DNA from: Vesta saturnalis
Lineage: Eukaryota > Arthropoda > Insecta > Coleoptera > Lampyridae
Direction of reading: 5' to 3'
Assembly: GCA_036346205.1 (NCBI GenBank)
Contig: JARFJB010002009.1
Span: 5,290,001-5,354,000, forward strand
Length of the DNA stretch: 64,000 bases
Numbering within the stretch: position 1 is the stretch's first letter; the number at the start of each line of letters is the position of its first letter. Below, piece by piece: positions 36,111-48,775 of this stretch. The notes under the pieces are model-generated. The model saw only the letters and a program-made list of their open reading frames with translations. It had not been told where the DNA came from and searched no databases. Position numbers and translations under genes: made by a program.

Positions 36111-36363
36111 CTCTCACGCACGCACGCAGAGTAAAAACACGTAAAAGATGCAAAGAATTAAATATACTTGTATGCAAAAATTTCGTCTGGGGCTTAAATA
36201 GTTTTATATACATTTGTAATATCGACATACTCCAAATCTGATCATTATTACGGTAATAACAACTTTCATTCATCACACGATGAATGTTTTTGTACCCAAA
36301 GGAAAGAATAGTCAAGCAATATTTGGCGAATTAAGTAAAATTATTGGTATTTTATTACTATTC

Positions 36364-37290
36364 TATGAGGTGGTCTATATCTTCCTGAGGCATTTCATCC
36401 CAGGCTACCTGGAGATGGTGTCGTAATTAATCCAAGTTGTTTGGGGGCCTTGGTAGTTGCCTTAGTCTTCGACCCATCATGTCCCATACATGTTCAATAA
36501 GCGAAAGATCTGGCGATCGCGCAGGCCACGGCAATACTGGTAGCTGCACTTTCTTGTAACATGTGCGGTCTAGCATTAGCTTGTTGCAAAATACCATTTG
36601 GCAACGTCTGCATTAACGGTACTACCACTGGCTCCAAAACATTATCAATGTAACGTTGAGTACTTAATGTGCCTAGAATGAACACAAGAGGAGATCTTCC
36701 ACCAACACGTATGGCGCCCAAAACCATGACTCCAGTTGTTAAGCCTGTGGGGCGTCTTTCAACAAATTCTAAATTTCGACGTTCTCCTCGAAACCGCCAC
36801 ACCTTCTGACGACCATCGTTTCGCCACAAACGCGATTCGTCGCTGAAGACGATGTTATTCCATTGAAGGCCCCAGTTCCGCCGCTCTTAATACCGTGCCA
36901 ATCTAGCAGTCTTATGCTTTTGAGTTAACTGGAGTCGTCGATACGGACGATACGAATGTAAGCCAAAAGATTTAATTCTCTTGTAGATTGTTGACATTGA
37001 TAGGTGACGACCTGTCCAGTTCACCGCAACAGACCTTGTTGACTGAAACCGATCTCTTGTGGCCATCCGCCTAAGAAGTCCTTCTTCACGATCATTGGTG
37101 CTGCGTGGTGGTTTTCCACTGGGACGAGGGCTTCTTCAGACCAAGAAGACCAAATGCGGGCCACCATGGTGTGGTCTCGATTAAGTCTTCTGCCGATTTC
37201 TCGAAATGACAAACCTGCTTCTTACATGCCGATAATTCTAACCCGTGTCCAAATCTGAAACTTGGGCAAAATTTCGTCGTTGTGTTACTG
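36364..37290 (-). pseudogene. Tc1-like transposase (DD34E type), decayed
   Basis: N-terminal helix-turn-helix: LSFREIGRRLNRDHTMVARIW-like block at 37212-37140. The first Asp lies in IVFSDESRLW (near 36845), then WRNDGRQKVWRFRGERRN and the conserved GGRSPLVFI. The second Asp block reads LQQANARPH, so the catalytic Asp is replaced by Ala. The third acidic residue is present: WPARSPDLSLIEHVWDMMG near 36510-36470, and the protein ends QEDIDHLIE. Frame breaks near 37020, 36560 and 36420 and the lost Asp make it inactive. It differs from the DD36D group in having SPDLSxIEHVWD. Confidence 0.85.
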
Positions 37291-37713
37291 GGGGAAGTTT
37301 TTCAGAATAAATGTGTCAGTTAAACAACAAAAAAAATGACACTAAGCGACTAGAGTTCTTAAAATGTATAAATAAAAATTGTTGATAATTGATGTTAACA
37401 GTGGTGCAAAGTACATAATGACGTTCTTTTTCATTGAAACTTGAAATTTGCCAAAATTTCTAAAGCTTAGCATTATTATTTCTAAGTGGTGCATTTCATT
37501 TGAAACGTAGCGTATATATAGGGTCTGGCAACAAGAGCGCCTTCTTCTATATCAATCATTTTACCATTATGTAGAATTTGAAGACTCAGAGTTGCATTTT
37601 AATATTTTCATATTGAGGCTACTTACAATCGATACAACTCTGATAATAATGGTGTACTAGAACCTTTCAATAAGAAAGTTGCATTTTCAATAATTTTTTC
37701 ACGCCCCACTTTA

Positions 37714-38960
37714 AGAGTTCTGAACATAACGTTATAGATAAGAATGGTATCAGAAGCATTTACAATACCAGAGTTCTATCAATAATTTTGAGTACCATGT
37801 TATCAAACATTATTAGATACTCTGGTCTACTACAAAACTGTCAAAGAGAAAATTGTTGAAAATGCAACTTTTCTTGAGTTGAGTAGACCACAAGAGTTCT
37901 AACCATAACTCTTAATAAACATGGCTCTCAAACCATTATTATCAGTTGTATCGAAATTTCTTTTTCTCTGTCAACGTTTGTCCGTCAATAAGGGGTTGAG
38001 AAAAATGATTGAAAATGCAACTTTTCTTTTGAGTTCTGAGTAGCACCACAAGAGTTCTAATCATAACTCTTAATAAACATGGCTATCAAACGATTATTAT
38101 CAGAGTTGTATCGAAATTTCGTTTTTCTCTGTCAACATTTGTTCGTCAATAAGGGGCGTGAAAAATTGTTGAAAATGCAACTTTTCTTTTGAGTTCTGAG
38201 TAGCACCACAAGAGTTCTAACCATAACTCTTAATAAACATGGCTCTCAAACGATTATTATCAGAGTTCTATCAAAATTTCGTAGACCTACGTTCGTCAAA
38301 ATTTTTCTGTTTATACAAGGGTGCGAAAAATTGTTGAAAATGCAACTTTTCTTTTGAGTTCTGAGTAGCACTACAAGACTTCTAATAATAACTTTTAATA
38401 AGCATGGCTCTCAAGCCATTATTATCAGAGTTCTATTGAAATTTAGTTTTCTTCTGTCAACATTTATTTGTTCGTCAATAAGGGGTTGAGAAAAATTATT
38501 GAAAATGCAACTTTTCTTTTGAGTTCTGAGTAGCACTACAAGAGTTCTAATCATAACTCTTAATAAACATGGCTCTCAAACCATTAGTATCAGAGTTGTA
38601 TCGAAATTTCGTTTTCCTCTATCAACGTTTGTCCGTCATTAAGGGGTTGAGAAAAATTATTGAAAATGCAACTTTTCTTTTGAGTTCTGAGTAGCACTAC
38701 AAGAGTTCTAATAATACCTCTTAATAAACATGGCTCTCAAACCATTAGTATCAGAGTTGTATCGAAATTTCGTTTTCGTCTATCAACGTTTGTCCAAGTC
38801 AATAAGGGGGTAGAGAAAAATTGGTGAAAATGCAACTTTTCTTGGGAGTTCTGAGTAGCACCACAAGAGTTCTATCGATAATGATAAGGGTAAAACGATG
38901 CAATTGTGATAGTAAAGTAGCTCTCGCCAATGTTGGGTTCGCACTTCGTGAATTTGGCAC
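37714..38960 (+). repeat. Tandem array, unit about 160-166 bp, about eight copies
   Basis: AGAGTTCTAAYCATAACTC recurs at 37893, 38051, 38211, 38375 (altered), 38541, 38702 and 38866, with a poorer copy at 37714. Each unit continues AATAAACATGGCTCTCAAAC, then TTATCAGAGTT, TCGTTTTTCTCTGTCAAC, AATAAGGGG, AAAATGCAACTTTTCTTTTG and TTCTGAGTAGCAC. It lies only in the left part of element A, with no matching array at the right. Confidence 0.93.
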
Positions 38961-39944
38961 TCCTGACTTTGCATCCTGATTATTTGGATTAATCTAGGAG
39001 AACTATTTCTACCACTATGATAGAACTCTAGAACTATTAGGGGTGCAGTAAGAACTCCACTAAAGTTTTGACTTTTTTCTAAATGAGGTGCTACCTTCAC
39101 AGGCGTGGAATGCAGTTATAGTTTAGTTGTGTGCATATTTTAAAATTATTCACGCGAATACAGGTTGTTTATTTAAAGAGGACCAAATTATTATAAAAAA
39201 ATTTAAATGGAACACCCTGTATATTGTTACTTTTTTGAATTCTACACATGGTTCCTAACAAATTCGCAATATATTTCCCTATCCCTAAATATAGCCGTTT
39301 TTGAGTTATGTCGATTTTTCTAAAAAAAAATTGAAATTACATAGTTTGCTTTGAAAATGTAAGTACCTCCTTAACTGTTGAAAAATAAAAGTTATCTTAT
39401 TTATATGAGAATAAGTACACAGATAGAGCTTCCTTTTAATGTGAAGAAAATGACATAATTGCATACAGGGTGCTTATAATTGACTTGCCAATCAACCATT
39501 ATTCGAACTAGTAAAAGTTTACTTTTTCAAATAAAACACCCTGTATATTATTACATTTTTGGTTTCTACATATTAACCCTTATCAGTTCGCCATACAACT
39601 CCTTATCCTCACATATAGCCGTTTCCGAATTATTTTCAATTTTTCAAAATGTATAAGATTGTTGGAGACATTGTTAAATCTATGGTCTCGTATAAATAAA
39701 AAAGAACATCATAAAACAATTGTATTATACATTAAAAAACGCAACAGAAACTAATATATTAAGACTAATTACAATTTTTGTACTGGAGGCATTGCATGTT
39801 AATAAGAATTTGACAAATATTTACTTCAATTTCAAGTAAAATTCTAAAATCAAGTGTGCTTCTTATAAAAATTGAATGTTTGACGTAAATAAATAAAACT
39901 GTAGTTAACCATTTACGAATGTTATTAGTAATGAGTTAGTTGAT

Positions 39945-40863
39945 ATGATATTCGTGTTGGGTGCTGCAGAAAGAAACTGTTTATTGGCCAGCAGAATTTA
40001 TGCTGAAAGATATGCAGATAGAAGACATCCAAACGCAAGATCGTTTCAGAAAGTTATGAGTAGATTTATTGCAACTTCATGTGCCAATTACTCCAAACAT
40101 GAACGTGTTAAACCTTCTACAAATGAAGATAGTGAATTGAGGGTTCTTCTCGCCATCGAAGAGGATCATCACAGAAGCCGAAAGGACATAAGTGAAATAG
40201 TTGGTATAAGTGAGAGATCAGTAGGCCGTGTTTTAAAGAAGAATCGCTTACATCCCTATCATATTCAGTTATACCAAGAATTGAGGGATGCAGACTTCGA
40301 TCATCGAGTAAGATTTTGTAACTGGGCCAGAGAAAAAGTTACTCAAAACCCAAATTTTTTTTATAATATTTTATGGACAGACGAATCAACATTTCATAAG
40401 AATGGATTTGTTAATACACATAATTTTCATTATTATTCCTCAGAAAATCTACATTTATTAAGACGAGTTGATAATCAACATAAGTGGTTTTTAAGTGTTT
40501 GGGATGCCATCGTTGGGGATTATGTCATCGGTTCATTCTTTTTTGATGGACACGTGAATGGCGAGAAGTACCTTAACTTTTCTCAATAGAGTCTTTCCAA
40601 ATAAATGGATTAGGCGAAATGGACCTGTGAGGTGGCCAGCTAGGTCCCCTGATCTGACAAGAATATATTTCTTTTTATGGGGATACATAAAAAGTATTGT
40701 CTATAGGAAACCACCAACCACTGCCGAAGATATGCGTAATCGTATAATACAGGCTTTTCATGGCCATTACTCCTGAGTTGTTGCGTAGAGTTGAACAATC
40801 TTTTAAAGATCGATTTCAGGTCTGCATCCGAGAAAACACACAACATTTTGAACAATTATTATA
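39945..40863 (+). pseudogene. Mariner-like transposase of element B, with catalytic deletion
   Basis: The N-terminus MIFVLGAAERN, the YAERYADRRHPNARS block and a second helix-turn-helix (ISERSVGRVLKKN) are intact. The first Asp is in LWTDESTF. At GEKYLNF the sequence jumps, with a frame change near 40577, to LNRVFPNKWIRRNGP. About 45 residues are missing there, including the second catalytic Asp block. The third block is WPARSPDLTRIYFFLWG, and after another frame change near 40765 the protein ends NTQHFEQLL. It cannot be catalytic. Confidence 0.88.
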
Positions 40864-40987
40864 AATCATTATCGCTAATGATTAGCGTTAAATTATAATT
40901 TTTTTTATTTTATTAGTTTTGTATTTTTAGAAATAAATTTAATAATTATAGTCTATTAGTTTCTGTTGCGTTTTTTAATTTGCAATA

Positions 40988-43496
40988 CAGGGTGTCCCAA
41001 CGATAGAGTAAAGTAAGTTTATGCTTGACTAGAATTATTTGTGTAAATATTGTATGGACCATGGGGTAGAGGTAAGAAGTGTGCATTTTTTTAAAATATT
41101 GGAAGTTATACAGGGTGCGCCAGAAAAGCAGGACGTGAAAAAGTATGATTTTTTTAAATAGAACACCCGTATTTGATTTTAGTTTTAATTCTACGTGTCC
41201 ATACAAACATATTTTGTCATACAAAAGATTGGCTGAAAGTTTTTAGTTCTTGAGATATTCGCGTTTAAAGATTATTATGGTCATTTTCGTGGGGTTGATG
41301 AATGGGCAATTGTTCCGTTATTTCACAATAAAAAAAATTGATATTTCGTGTGAAAAATGAGTGATATTATACTAACGTTTAGACCGAGTAGTATTTCTAA
41401 TTTTCTCAACAGGGTGTTTGTTATAACCATTCAAATTTGAAAATTCTCAAATTAAAAAAAATCAGTTTTTTTTAATTGCACACCCTATATGTTTTTATTT
41501 CATTTTATTCGGGATTAAAAAATCTATCATTTTTGTTAAATATATCCTATATCTATTTTTGATAGTTTTCGAGGAATTTCGATTTTTTCACACTAGCTAC
41601 TTTATTTTCGATAACATTGCATTGCATGGATCTTGGTAGCCATGGACAATAATAATTGCGTTACTAAGATACAAAGGTTTCCTACTTGTCAAAATAAACA
41701 CATATTAAATTTGTCGTTTTCGCATTTAACTTGTTATCAATTCTTGTATCAATTATGGATTATTGGACAAATGAATTAATTGATATGATATACGTGTTGG
41801 GCGAGGCTGAAAAAAACCCTTTATTGGCACAACGAATCTACAAGATGAAATATCCTGAACGTCGAATACCTACTACTGTTGGCTTGGAAAATTTGATGGA
41901 TAGATTTGATTCTAGCGGTAGTGTTAAATACTTCAAACGTAAAGTTGTTAATAAAAGGGCAGCTAATGAAGAAAAAGAACTTGAAATATTATTAGATATT
42001 CAAGAAAATCCCCAAGTGAGTTCTAGAACATTAGCGACGATATGTGATACCTCCAAATCAAACGTGAATCGAACAACGCTGAAGTATAAGTACCATCCCT
42101 ATCACATTGAGCTTCATCAAGAATTGCGAGAAGAGGATTTTGCAAGACGAATTGAATTCTGCAATATCATTAATCAACGGCTGCAATTAAATAACGACTT
42201 TTTGTGCTCCATAATGTTTTCCGATGAGGCGACGTTTAAAAGCAATGGGGCTGTAAATCGGCATAATATGCACTATTACACCATTGATAATCCATTTTGG
42301 CTACGAGAAGTTCAAAACCAAAATCATTGGTCACTAAATGTGTGGTGTGGTATACTTAATGACCAAATTATCGGTCCCTATTTTTTTGATGATCCATTAA
42401 CGGGCCGCAGCTATTTGCATTTCTTACGTGAAGAATTGCCTGTGTTACTTGAGGATATCAATTTAGAAGGACGACCCGGAGAAATGAATAGGACGTAATG
42501 GCTTTATATTATGGCCACCCAGGTCATGCGATTTATCTCCACTGGATTTTTTCCTATGGGGATACATAAAAGATCGGGTATATATTATTAAACCTACAAC
42601 AAGGGAGGACATGAAAATAGAATTGCGAAGCTTGTCGCACAGTGACCCTCTTATGTTATCCGAAGTGAGACAGAACATGAGAAAAAGGCTCAATATGTGT
42701 ATTCAGCAAGAAGGCCGTCTATTTGAGCATTTACTAAGACGCAATGTTGAATAATTATTGAATTACTGTTTCTCATTAATAAAAACTGTTAATATTCTCG
42801 CTTAGGTGGTTTGTTTTATTTCGTTGCAATTGTTTTCCATGGCTACCACGATCCACAATAATGTTATAGTATCGTATGTAACGTAGCTAGTGAGAAAAAT
42901 CGAAATTCCTCGAAAACTATCAAAGATAGATATAGGATATATTTGACAAAAATGATAGATTTTTTAATCCCGAATAAAATGAAATAAAAATATATAGGGT
43001 GTGCAATTAAAAAAAACTGATTTTTTTTAATTTGAGAATTTTCAAATTTGAATGGTTATAACAAACACCCTGTTGAGAAAATTAGAAATACTATTCGGTC
43101 TAAACGTTAGTATAATATCACTCATTTTTCACACGAAATATCAATTTTTTTTATTGTGAAATAACGGAACAATTGCCCATTCATCAACCCCACGAAAATG
43201 ACCATAATAATCTTTAAACGCGAATATCTCAAGAACTAAAAACTTTCAGCCAATCTTTTGTACGACAAAATATGTTTGTATGGACACGTAGAATTAAAAA
43301 CTAAAATCAAATACGGGATGTTCTATTTAAAAAAATCATACTTTTTCACGTCCTGCTTTTCTGGCGCACCCTGTATAACTTCCAATATTTTAAAAAAATG
43401 CACACTTCTTACCTCTACCCCATGGTCCATACAATGTTTACACAAATAATTCTAGTTAAGCATAAACTCACTTTACTCTATCGTTGGGACACCCTG
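40988..43496. mobile_element. Inner element of the nest (C), mariner-like, about 620-bp inverted repeats
   Basis: CAGGGTGTCCCAACGATAGAG at the left (first 20 bases CAGGGTGTCCCAACGATAGA) and its inverse ending GGGACACCCTG at the right lie between TA dinucleotides. The arms, 40988-41610 and 42885-43496, are almost identical. Each arm contains further CAGGGTG-type ends pointing alternately in and out (41112, 41167, 41410, 41486 and mirrored sites). Its broken transposase is in the centre. Confidence 0.93.
41755..42754 (+). pseudogene. Mariner-like transposase of element C, with catalytic deletion
   Basis: From MDYWTNELIDM the frame stays open for 248 codons: YKMKYPERRIPTTVG N-terminal block, helix-turn-helix near CDTSKSNVNRT, first Asp in MFSDEATFKSNG and GPYFFDDPLTGRSYLHFL. 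After EDINLEGR it jumps to a segment reading EK*IGRNGFILWPPRSCDLSPLDF, with the Trp of RWIG changed to a stop. The missing 30-odd residues hold the second catalytic Asp. The C-terminal part to RLFEHLLRRNVE is otherwise well kept, so the loss is probably recent. Confidence 0.88.
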
Positions 43497-44181
43497 TACA
43501 ATTGTTTTCCACTGTTTTTTTTCTATTTATACGAGGCCATGGATTTAAAAAAATGTTCCAATAATCTTATACATTTTGAAAAATTGAAAATAATTCGGAA
43601 ACGACTATATTTAGGGATAGGGAATTGTATATCGAATTGATAAGGGTTAATATGTAGAAACCAAAAACGGAATAATATACAGGGTGTTCTATGTGAGAAA
43701 GTAAACTTTTACTAGTTGGAATAATGTCTGATTGGCAAGTCAATTGTAAATACCCTGTATGTAATTATGACATTTTCTTTGCATTATAAGAAAGCTCTAT
43801 CTGTGTACTTGTTCTGATATAAATTAGATAACTTTTGTTTTTCAATGGTTAAGGAGGTATATTTTCAAAGCTATCTCTGTAATTTCAATTTTTTTTATAA
43901 AAAATCGACATAACTCAAAAACGGCTATATTTCGGGATAGGGAAATATATTCCGAATTTGTTAGGAACAATGTGTAGAATTCAAAAAAGTAATAATATAT
44001 AGGGCGTTCTATTTAAATTTTTTTTATTATAGTTTGTTCATCTTTAAATAAACAACCTGTATACACGTGAATAATTTTAAAATATGCACACAACTAAACT
44101 ATAACTGCATTCCAAATTTTATTAATCTAGCTTATATGAAACGGAAGATATAGGAGAAGGTGCTCTTGTTGCCGGACCCTG

Positions 44182-45249
44182 TATAAAGAAAGAAAATTTT
44201 TTGAGAGAGTTTTTTTTTAAATACAGTTAATTGTTTAGTGCGGCTTATTGCTAGTCGCATCGCATTTGATGGTGTCTTAGTTTTTCGGCGTAATCCGAGT
44301 TTTTGAAGTACGCACAACGTTCGAACCCTGTGTGACTTCATAGACAGCGCATATGATAGACAACGATCAAGCGCGTGTGATACTGTTTTGAAAATGCTGC
44401 TGAACAAAATAATAGATTAAATAAGATAGAGGATCGAGAAATAAAATCGTTTGATGTTTCTTTGCCGCGAACAAGTAGTCGGCATAGATTTGAAAAGAAA
44501 CCCGTGAATATTATAATGAAAGGGGATAAATTCGCAAATAAAAAACGCCAGTTAAATCGACCATAATACTCAATAGTTTTACATCAAAACATAATAATTA
44601 TAATCAAAACAATGTATTGTTCCTCTGTCACTTCATTACACCTCACATAATCAGCACCGAAAGTTAAAATGTTGCATGTTTATTTTGGTTTTCGTGAGAG
44701 TGCAGAGTTTCACTTTATTTCCATTGAAAATGACAAGTAGTCTTGTATTAATTTAGTGGTGTTTGAGTTAAAAAAATTGAAAGTACGATTAAAGTATAAA
44801 AAGTTAAAATATCTCATACTTAAAATAAATCAAAAAATAATATTGTAATCTTCGTCGAGAATCGTACATTTCGAGCATTCGTAATATTCTTAATTTGAAA
44901 CGAGATAATAAGAGTTGGTTCATTTATATTTAACCTGGGGCGACTCCTCCATTAGTGCTGCTTAGCTGCAGAACCACCAGAATAAATTTTCAATGTATGC
45001 ATTAGGCATTAAATATTAACATTTAGCGTTTACCGATTATTTCATTAAAAATATTAAACTTCCATCGTGCGTAATTAGCATTTTAATAATCATTTGTTCC
45101 TAGTCTGAGCCCCTGCCCCTGCACCCCCGTTTCGATCACTTTTCTCATTTTCTTTAATCTTTTGTTCAACTCCAACGATATTACCAAAATTGAGTAATGA
45201 TGATTTGTGGATTTTCCAAAAGTACAACTCCTGAATTAAAATTGTTTAT
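44182..45249. other. Unassigned sequence between two large elements
   Basis: No supported gene, RNA or repeat. This is presumably the host flank, ending with the left copy of the target-site duplication at 45250. Confidence 0.5.
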
Positions 45250-45329
45250 GTTATTTACGAGGGGCCTCTCACTATGCAAAAAAGGTACATGTAATTCCAA
45301 AATGCCGATTTTTTAAAGGACTCCCAGGG

Positions 45330-45440
45330 AATTCCAAAGACTCCCTTGTGACTACCACTGACTGCCAATGACTTCCGCCGACTGCTTGTGACTACCAAAG
45401 ACTGCCTGCGACTTCCAGTGACTGCCTGCTACTGCACGAA
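45330..45440 (+). repeat. Subterminal GACTGCC minisatellite, left end of the 9.2-kb element
   Basis: GACTGCC, GACTACC, GACTTCC and similar 12-bp units are repeated about ten times. A shorter set with the shared phrase GACTGCCAATGACT lies at 54336-54400 in the same orientation, just inside the other end. Such clusters are often transposase-binding regions. Confidence 0.7.
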
Positions 45441-45450
45441 TCCCTAAATA

Positions 45451-46310
45451 GCACTCTTACTAATAGTAACTAATACACGGTTTCACAAAAACCGACGCCT
45501 GAACTGGGACTTTTTACGAAAGGGAAGAGATATACATACAGTACAACCACATATATCGAAATATTAATCACCGATGTAATTTAACTCCTACTGGGACATT
45601 TTTTAGCCGCCATCCTAATACAGAATACGTTAATGTGGGAACTTCCATTCACTTACTGTTTTGATTCGTATGAAAAAACCGCATGTTGCTATTTAAAAGT
45701 AATAATCATTTTCAGCGAAGCTTGTTATATCACATGCATTTCTAATAATGGAATCCTACAGCGAAAAAAAAAATGTTGCATTTAGTCGCAAAGATTTGTC
45801 ACAAAATTGAAGTCACAATTTTCAGCCCATTATAAGATTTTCCTGACTCGAGATAAGATTGTGGTCATGATGGTAAGTAAAAAAGCACTCTTACTAATAG
45901 TAACTAATACACGGTTTCACAAAACCGACGCCTGAACTGGGACTTTTACGAAAGGGAAGAGATATACATACAGTACAACCACATATATCGAAATATTAAT
46001 CACCGATGTAATTTAACTCCTACTGGGACATTTTTAGCCGCCATCCTAATACAGAATACGTTAATGTGGAACTTCCATTCACTTACTGTTTTGATTCGTA
46101 TGAAAAACCGCATGTTGCTATTTAAAAGTAATAATCATTTTCAGCGAAGCTTGTTATATCACATGCATTTCTAATAATGGAATCCTACAGCGAAAAAAAA
46201 TGTTGCATTTAGTCGCAAAGATTTGTCACAAAATTGAAGTCACAATTTTCAGCCCATTATAAGATTTTCCTGACTCGAGATAAGATTGTGGTCATGATGG
46301 TAAGTAAAAA
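45451..46310 (+). repeat. Exact tandem duplication, 434-bp unit, copies differ only in homopolymer lengths
   Basis: Copy 1 is 45451-45884 and copy 2 is 45885-46310. All six differences found are run-length changes (5A/4A, 5T/4T, 6T/5T, 3G/2G, 6A/5A, 10A/8A), always shorter in copy 2. No base substitution was found. This pattern suggests sequencing or assembly error more than biological divergence. Confidence 0.93.
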
Positions 46311-48775
46311 ATTAAAACATGGATATAAAACAAATTTTATTCAAAAAAATATTTACAAAACTTTTTTTAGTTTTTTATATTTGCCTTCTATCAGTAATTT
46401 TTCATGTCGCTTTAATTTGAACGGGTAATTTCCTAAAATGGATAGGGGCCCATAAAAAATAAATTTATTTTCTACTATTTGAATATCTTGTTTGAGAGAC
46501 CAAACATACTGGTCTAGTTCTACCTTTAGAAATTTAATTTTGCTTGTATTGTTAGGAAAAATATCCACAATACGACCAATATACCAGGAATCGTCATAAA
46601 ATACTGAGTAATATTCTTCAGCTTTTATTATTATTTTTGAACTATCGGTCTCATCTGTTACATCAAAATCTGAAGTTTCATTTTCAAACTCACTCTCCAA
46701 CACCGCCGACTCTTCCGATTCTTCACTGCTTGTACATTCCGTTTCTTTTGCTTTACCTTTTTTCTTCTCACTTCTCACTTTCTTCTCACTTCTTGCAGTA
46801 TTACTTTTAGAACTTAAAGCTCTACATCTTATTAACCTGTCGCTAGATAGCCTACCACCATGTTTCTCAAAAAAGTACCAACAGAGGGTACTTTTTTTTA
46901 CTAACATTTCACGTTGATTTACTAATATCTTTAATAGCGATTTATCGGTAGAATCACATTCAAATTTTCTTTTGCCACTGAAATCCCTTATGTTTAAATC
47001 ACCAATGTCTTTGAAAATGTGTGCATCTTCTTCTATATCCCTTACATCTTCAACGTTAGGATCTGTTACCTCATTGGTCACATATTCCTGGATAGATTCC
47101 GGGGATTCCGGGGTATGAAGCTCTTTGGTAAATTCGAAATGAGGTGGAAGCGAAACAGTAGATAAAGCTGCCATTTCCATTTCTGTATCAAATTCTATAC
47201 ATAAGTCTTTGGCGTGTTTCAGTGCATCACTTTTTGCACATTCTAAAATGACCTTTATTTCATCGGTTGACGGTAAATATATTTCACTTGCACTGCTTAC
47301 TCCAAGTTTTTTGTTCCTGCTCTCTCGTGGAAAAATAAAATCATTACCTGAAACAAATATGTTTATGTGTTTAGCTAATATCATTTACAAAAATATATTT
47401 ATCATGTACCTACACATACAGCATGCGAAAAATACTACAATGCGATATTTATAGCAAGAAAATGCAAAAAAATGTGACATAAGATTTATGGTCCAACCGA
47501 AGGTCCAACCAATACTGAAATTATGTTAACATCTACCTACTGACCTGTCGCGCTTTCTATATTGGTAAGTGTTTGAATTCTATGCCTTCTCTGTATAATA
47601 TCCAACATATCAAAATTGACAATTGTTGAAAAAGTAGATGTCATGGAACGGGTTTTTCTAAAAAATTTTTCGCAAGGTTGACTACTGTACAACCAAGGTA
47701 AAAATTGCTGTGGTGATTTTGTTGTTCTACACTTATCCATCAAAAGCAAGATTCCGTGTGCATTAATTTCTATACACGTATATGTGTTTAATGTCAAAAA
47801 GTGATTTGTCAGATTGTAGGTCTTGTGTTGTTTAATCCACTCACGCCAAAGTCTCATAAAAAATGTCGAATACCAGATATAATAAATTCTCTGTTCAGGT
47901 GTTAGGGATTTGTCTAAGAAAGCATCAATTATATATCTCGCTAATATTAAAATTTGCCTGGTGGCCTTTGCCTCTTCTTTATGTTTTAATATATCGCTAA
48001 CGCATGTAGCTGAGAGCTTGTCCATCGCTTCGAAATTCATCTTATCGCTCACTGGAAATATTTAAGTTCTCTTATTATTGGAAAATAATCATAATAAAAG
48101 TATATCAAATTTACAGAATATAAAATAGTAATTATAACCTACTATTTAAATAACTGGGATATACAAAATGCTTGTCTTTAGGAACTTCATTTATTATAGC
48201 TTTGATATGTTTTTTAGAAATAAAGTAATTTCCCATTATTAGTTGTACATCTGGATTTAAAAGTCGTGTTTTAATTTTTGTAGCTATATGTACAGTGTCT
48301 TGAATAACAATAGGATTGTCTATACTGTAGCTTTGCTGGAAGAAAAATAACAATATCTAAGGACTTTAACCCTATATAGGTATTAAATAAATCAGATTAA
48401 ATTAAACAAGGGTTACCTGAAAATATGGTAAATGTGGGCACAACAGTTCAGTCTCAGTTGCACGAGTGATTGGCAAATGAGCCACGGTTTTCATTGCCTT
48501 CAAACATCTGGTATCACACCATCTGACGCAAAACCTTCTACAATTATACCCTCGGATTTTGCCGATTCCTCTATGCACCTCCATCTTCTTAAGATATCAT
48601 CTGATAAAAATCTGTTATCAGACCCAAATATGGATAAGCAAAAAGCTGGTGAACCATCAACTAAAGGTTGAACCATAAAACGTAAGCATTATGAGACAAA
48701 ATTCCATTTTTTACTATGTTGTTAATATCCGTTAAACTATTTATCTTGTTCATATTTCTTAAGGGAAATCGAGTA

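Larger units (their letters stand above)
39161..44059. mobile_element. Middle element of the nest (B), mariner-like, about 550-bp inverted repeats
   Basis: Ends CAGGTTGTTTATTTAAAG and its inverse ending AAACAACCTG are each next to TA. The left arm 39161-39690 matches the inverse of 43510-44059 through blocks such as CCTATCCCTAAATATAGCCG and AACTTTTACTAGTT. The match also continues 54 bp outside on both sides (39106-39160; 44060-44115). A transposase remnant (39945-40863) belongs to this level. Confidence 0.85.
37519..44181. mobile_element. Outer element of a three-level nest (A)
   Basis: Left TAGGGTCTGGCAACAAGAGCG and right GCTCTTGTTGCCGGACCCTG are inverses, each next to TA, extending to TATATC/GATATA about 35 bp in (sequence given in part). 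Everything between lies inside: a tandem array at the left, then elements B and C. No transposase of its own is evident apart from those of B and C. Confidence 0.7.

Noticed and set aside
37519..38960. Tandem array read as a CRISPR array
   Set aside because: Units of 160 bp are contiguous and alike along their whole length, with no repeat-spacer structure, in an insect-like genome.
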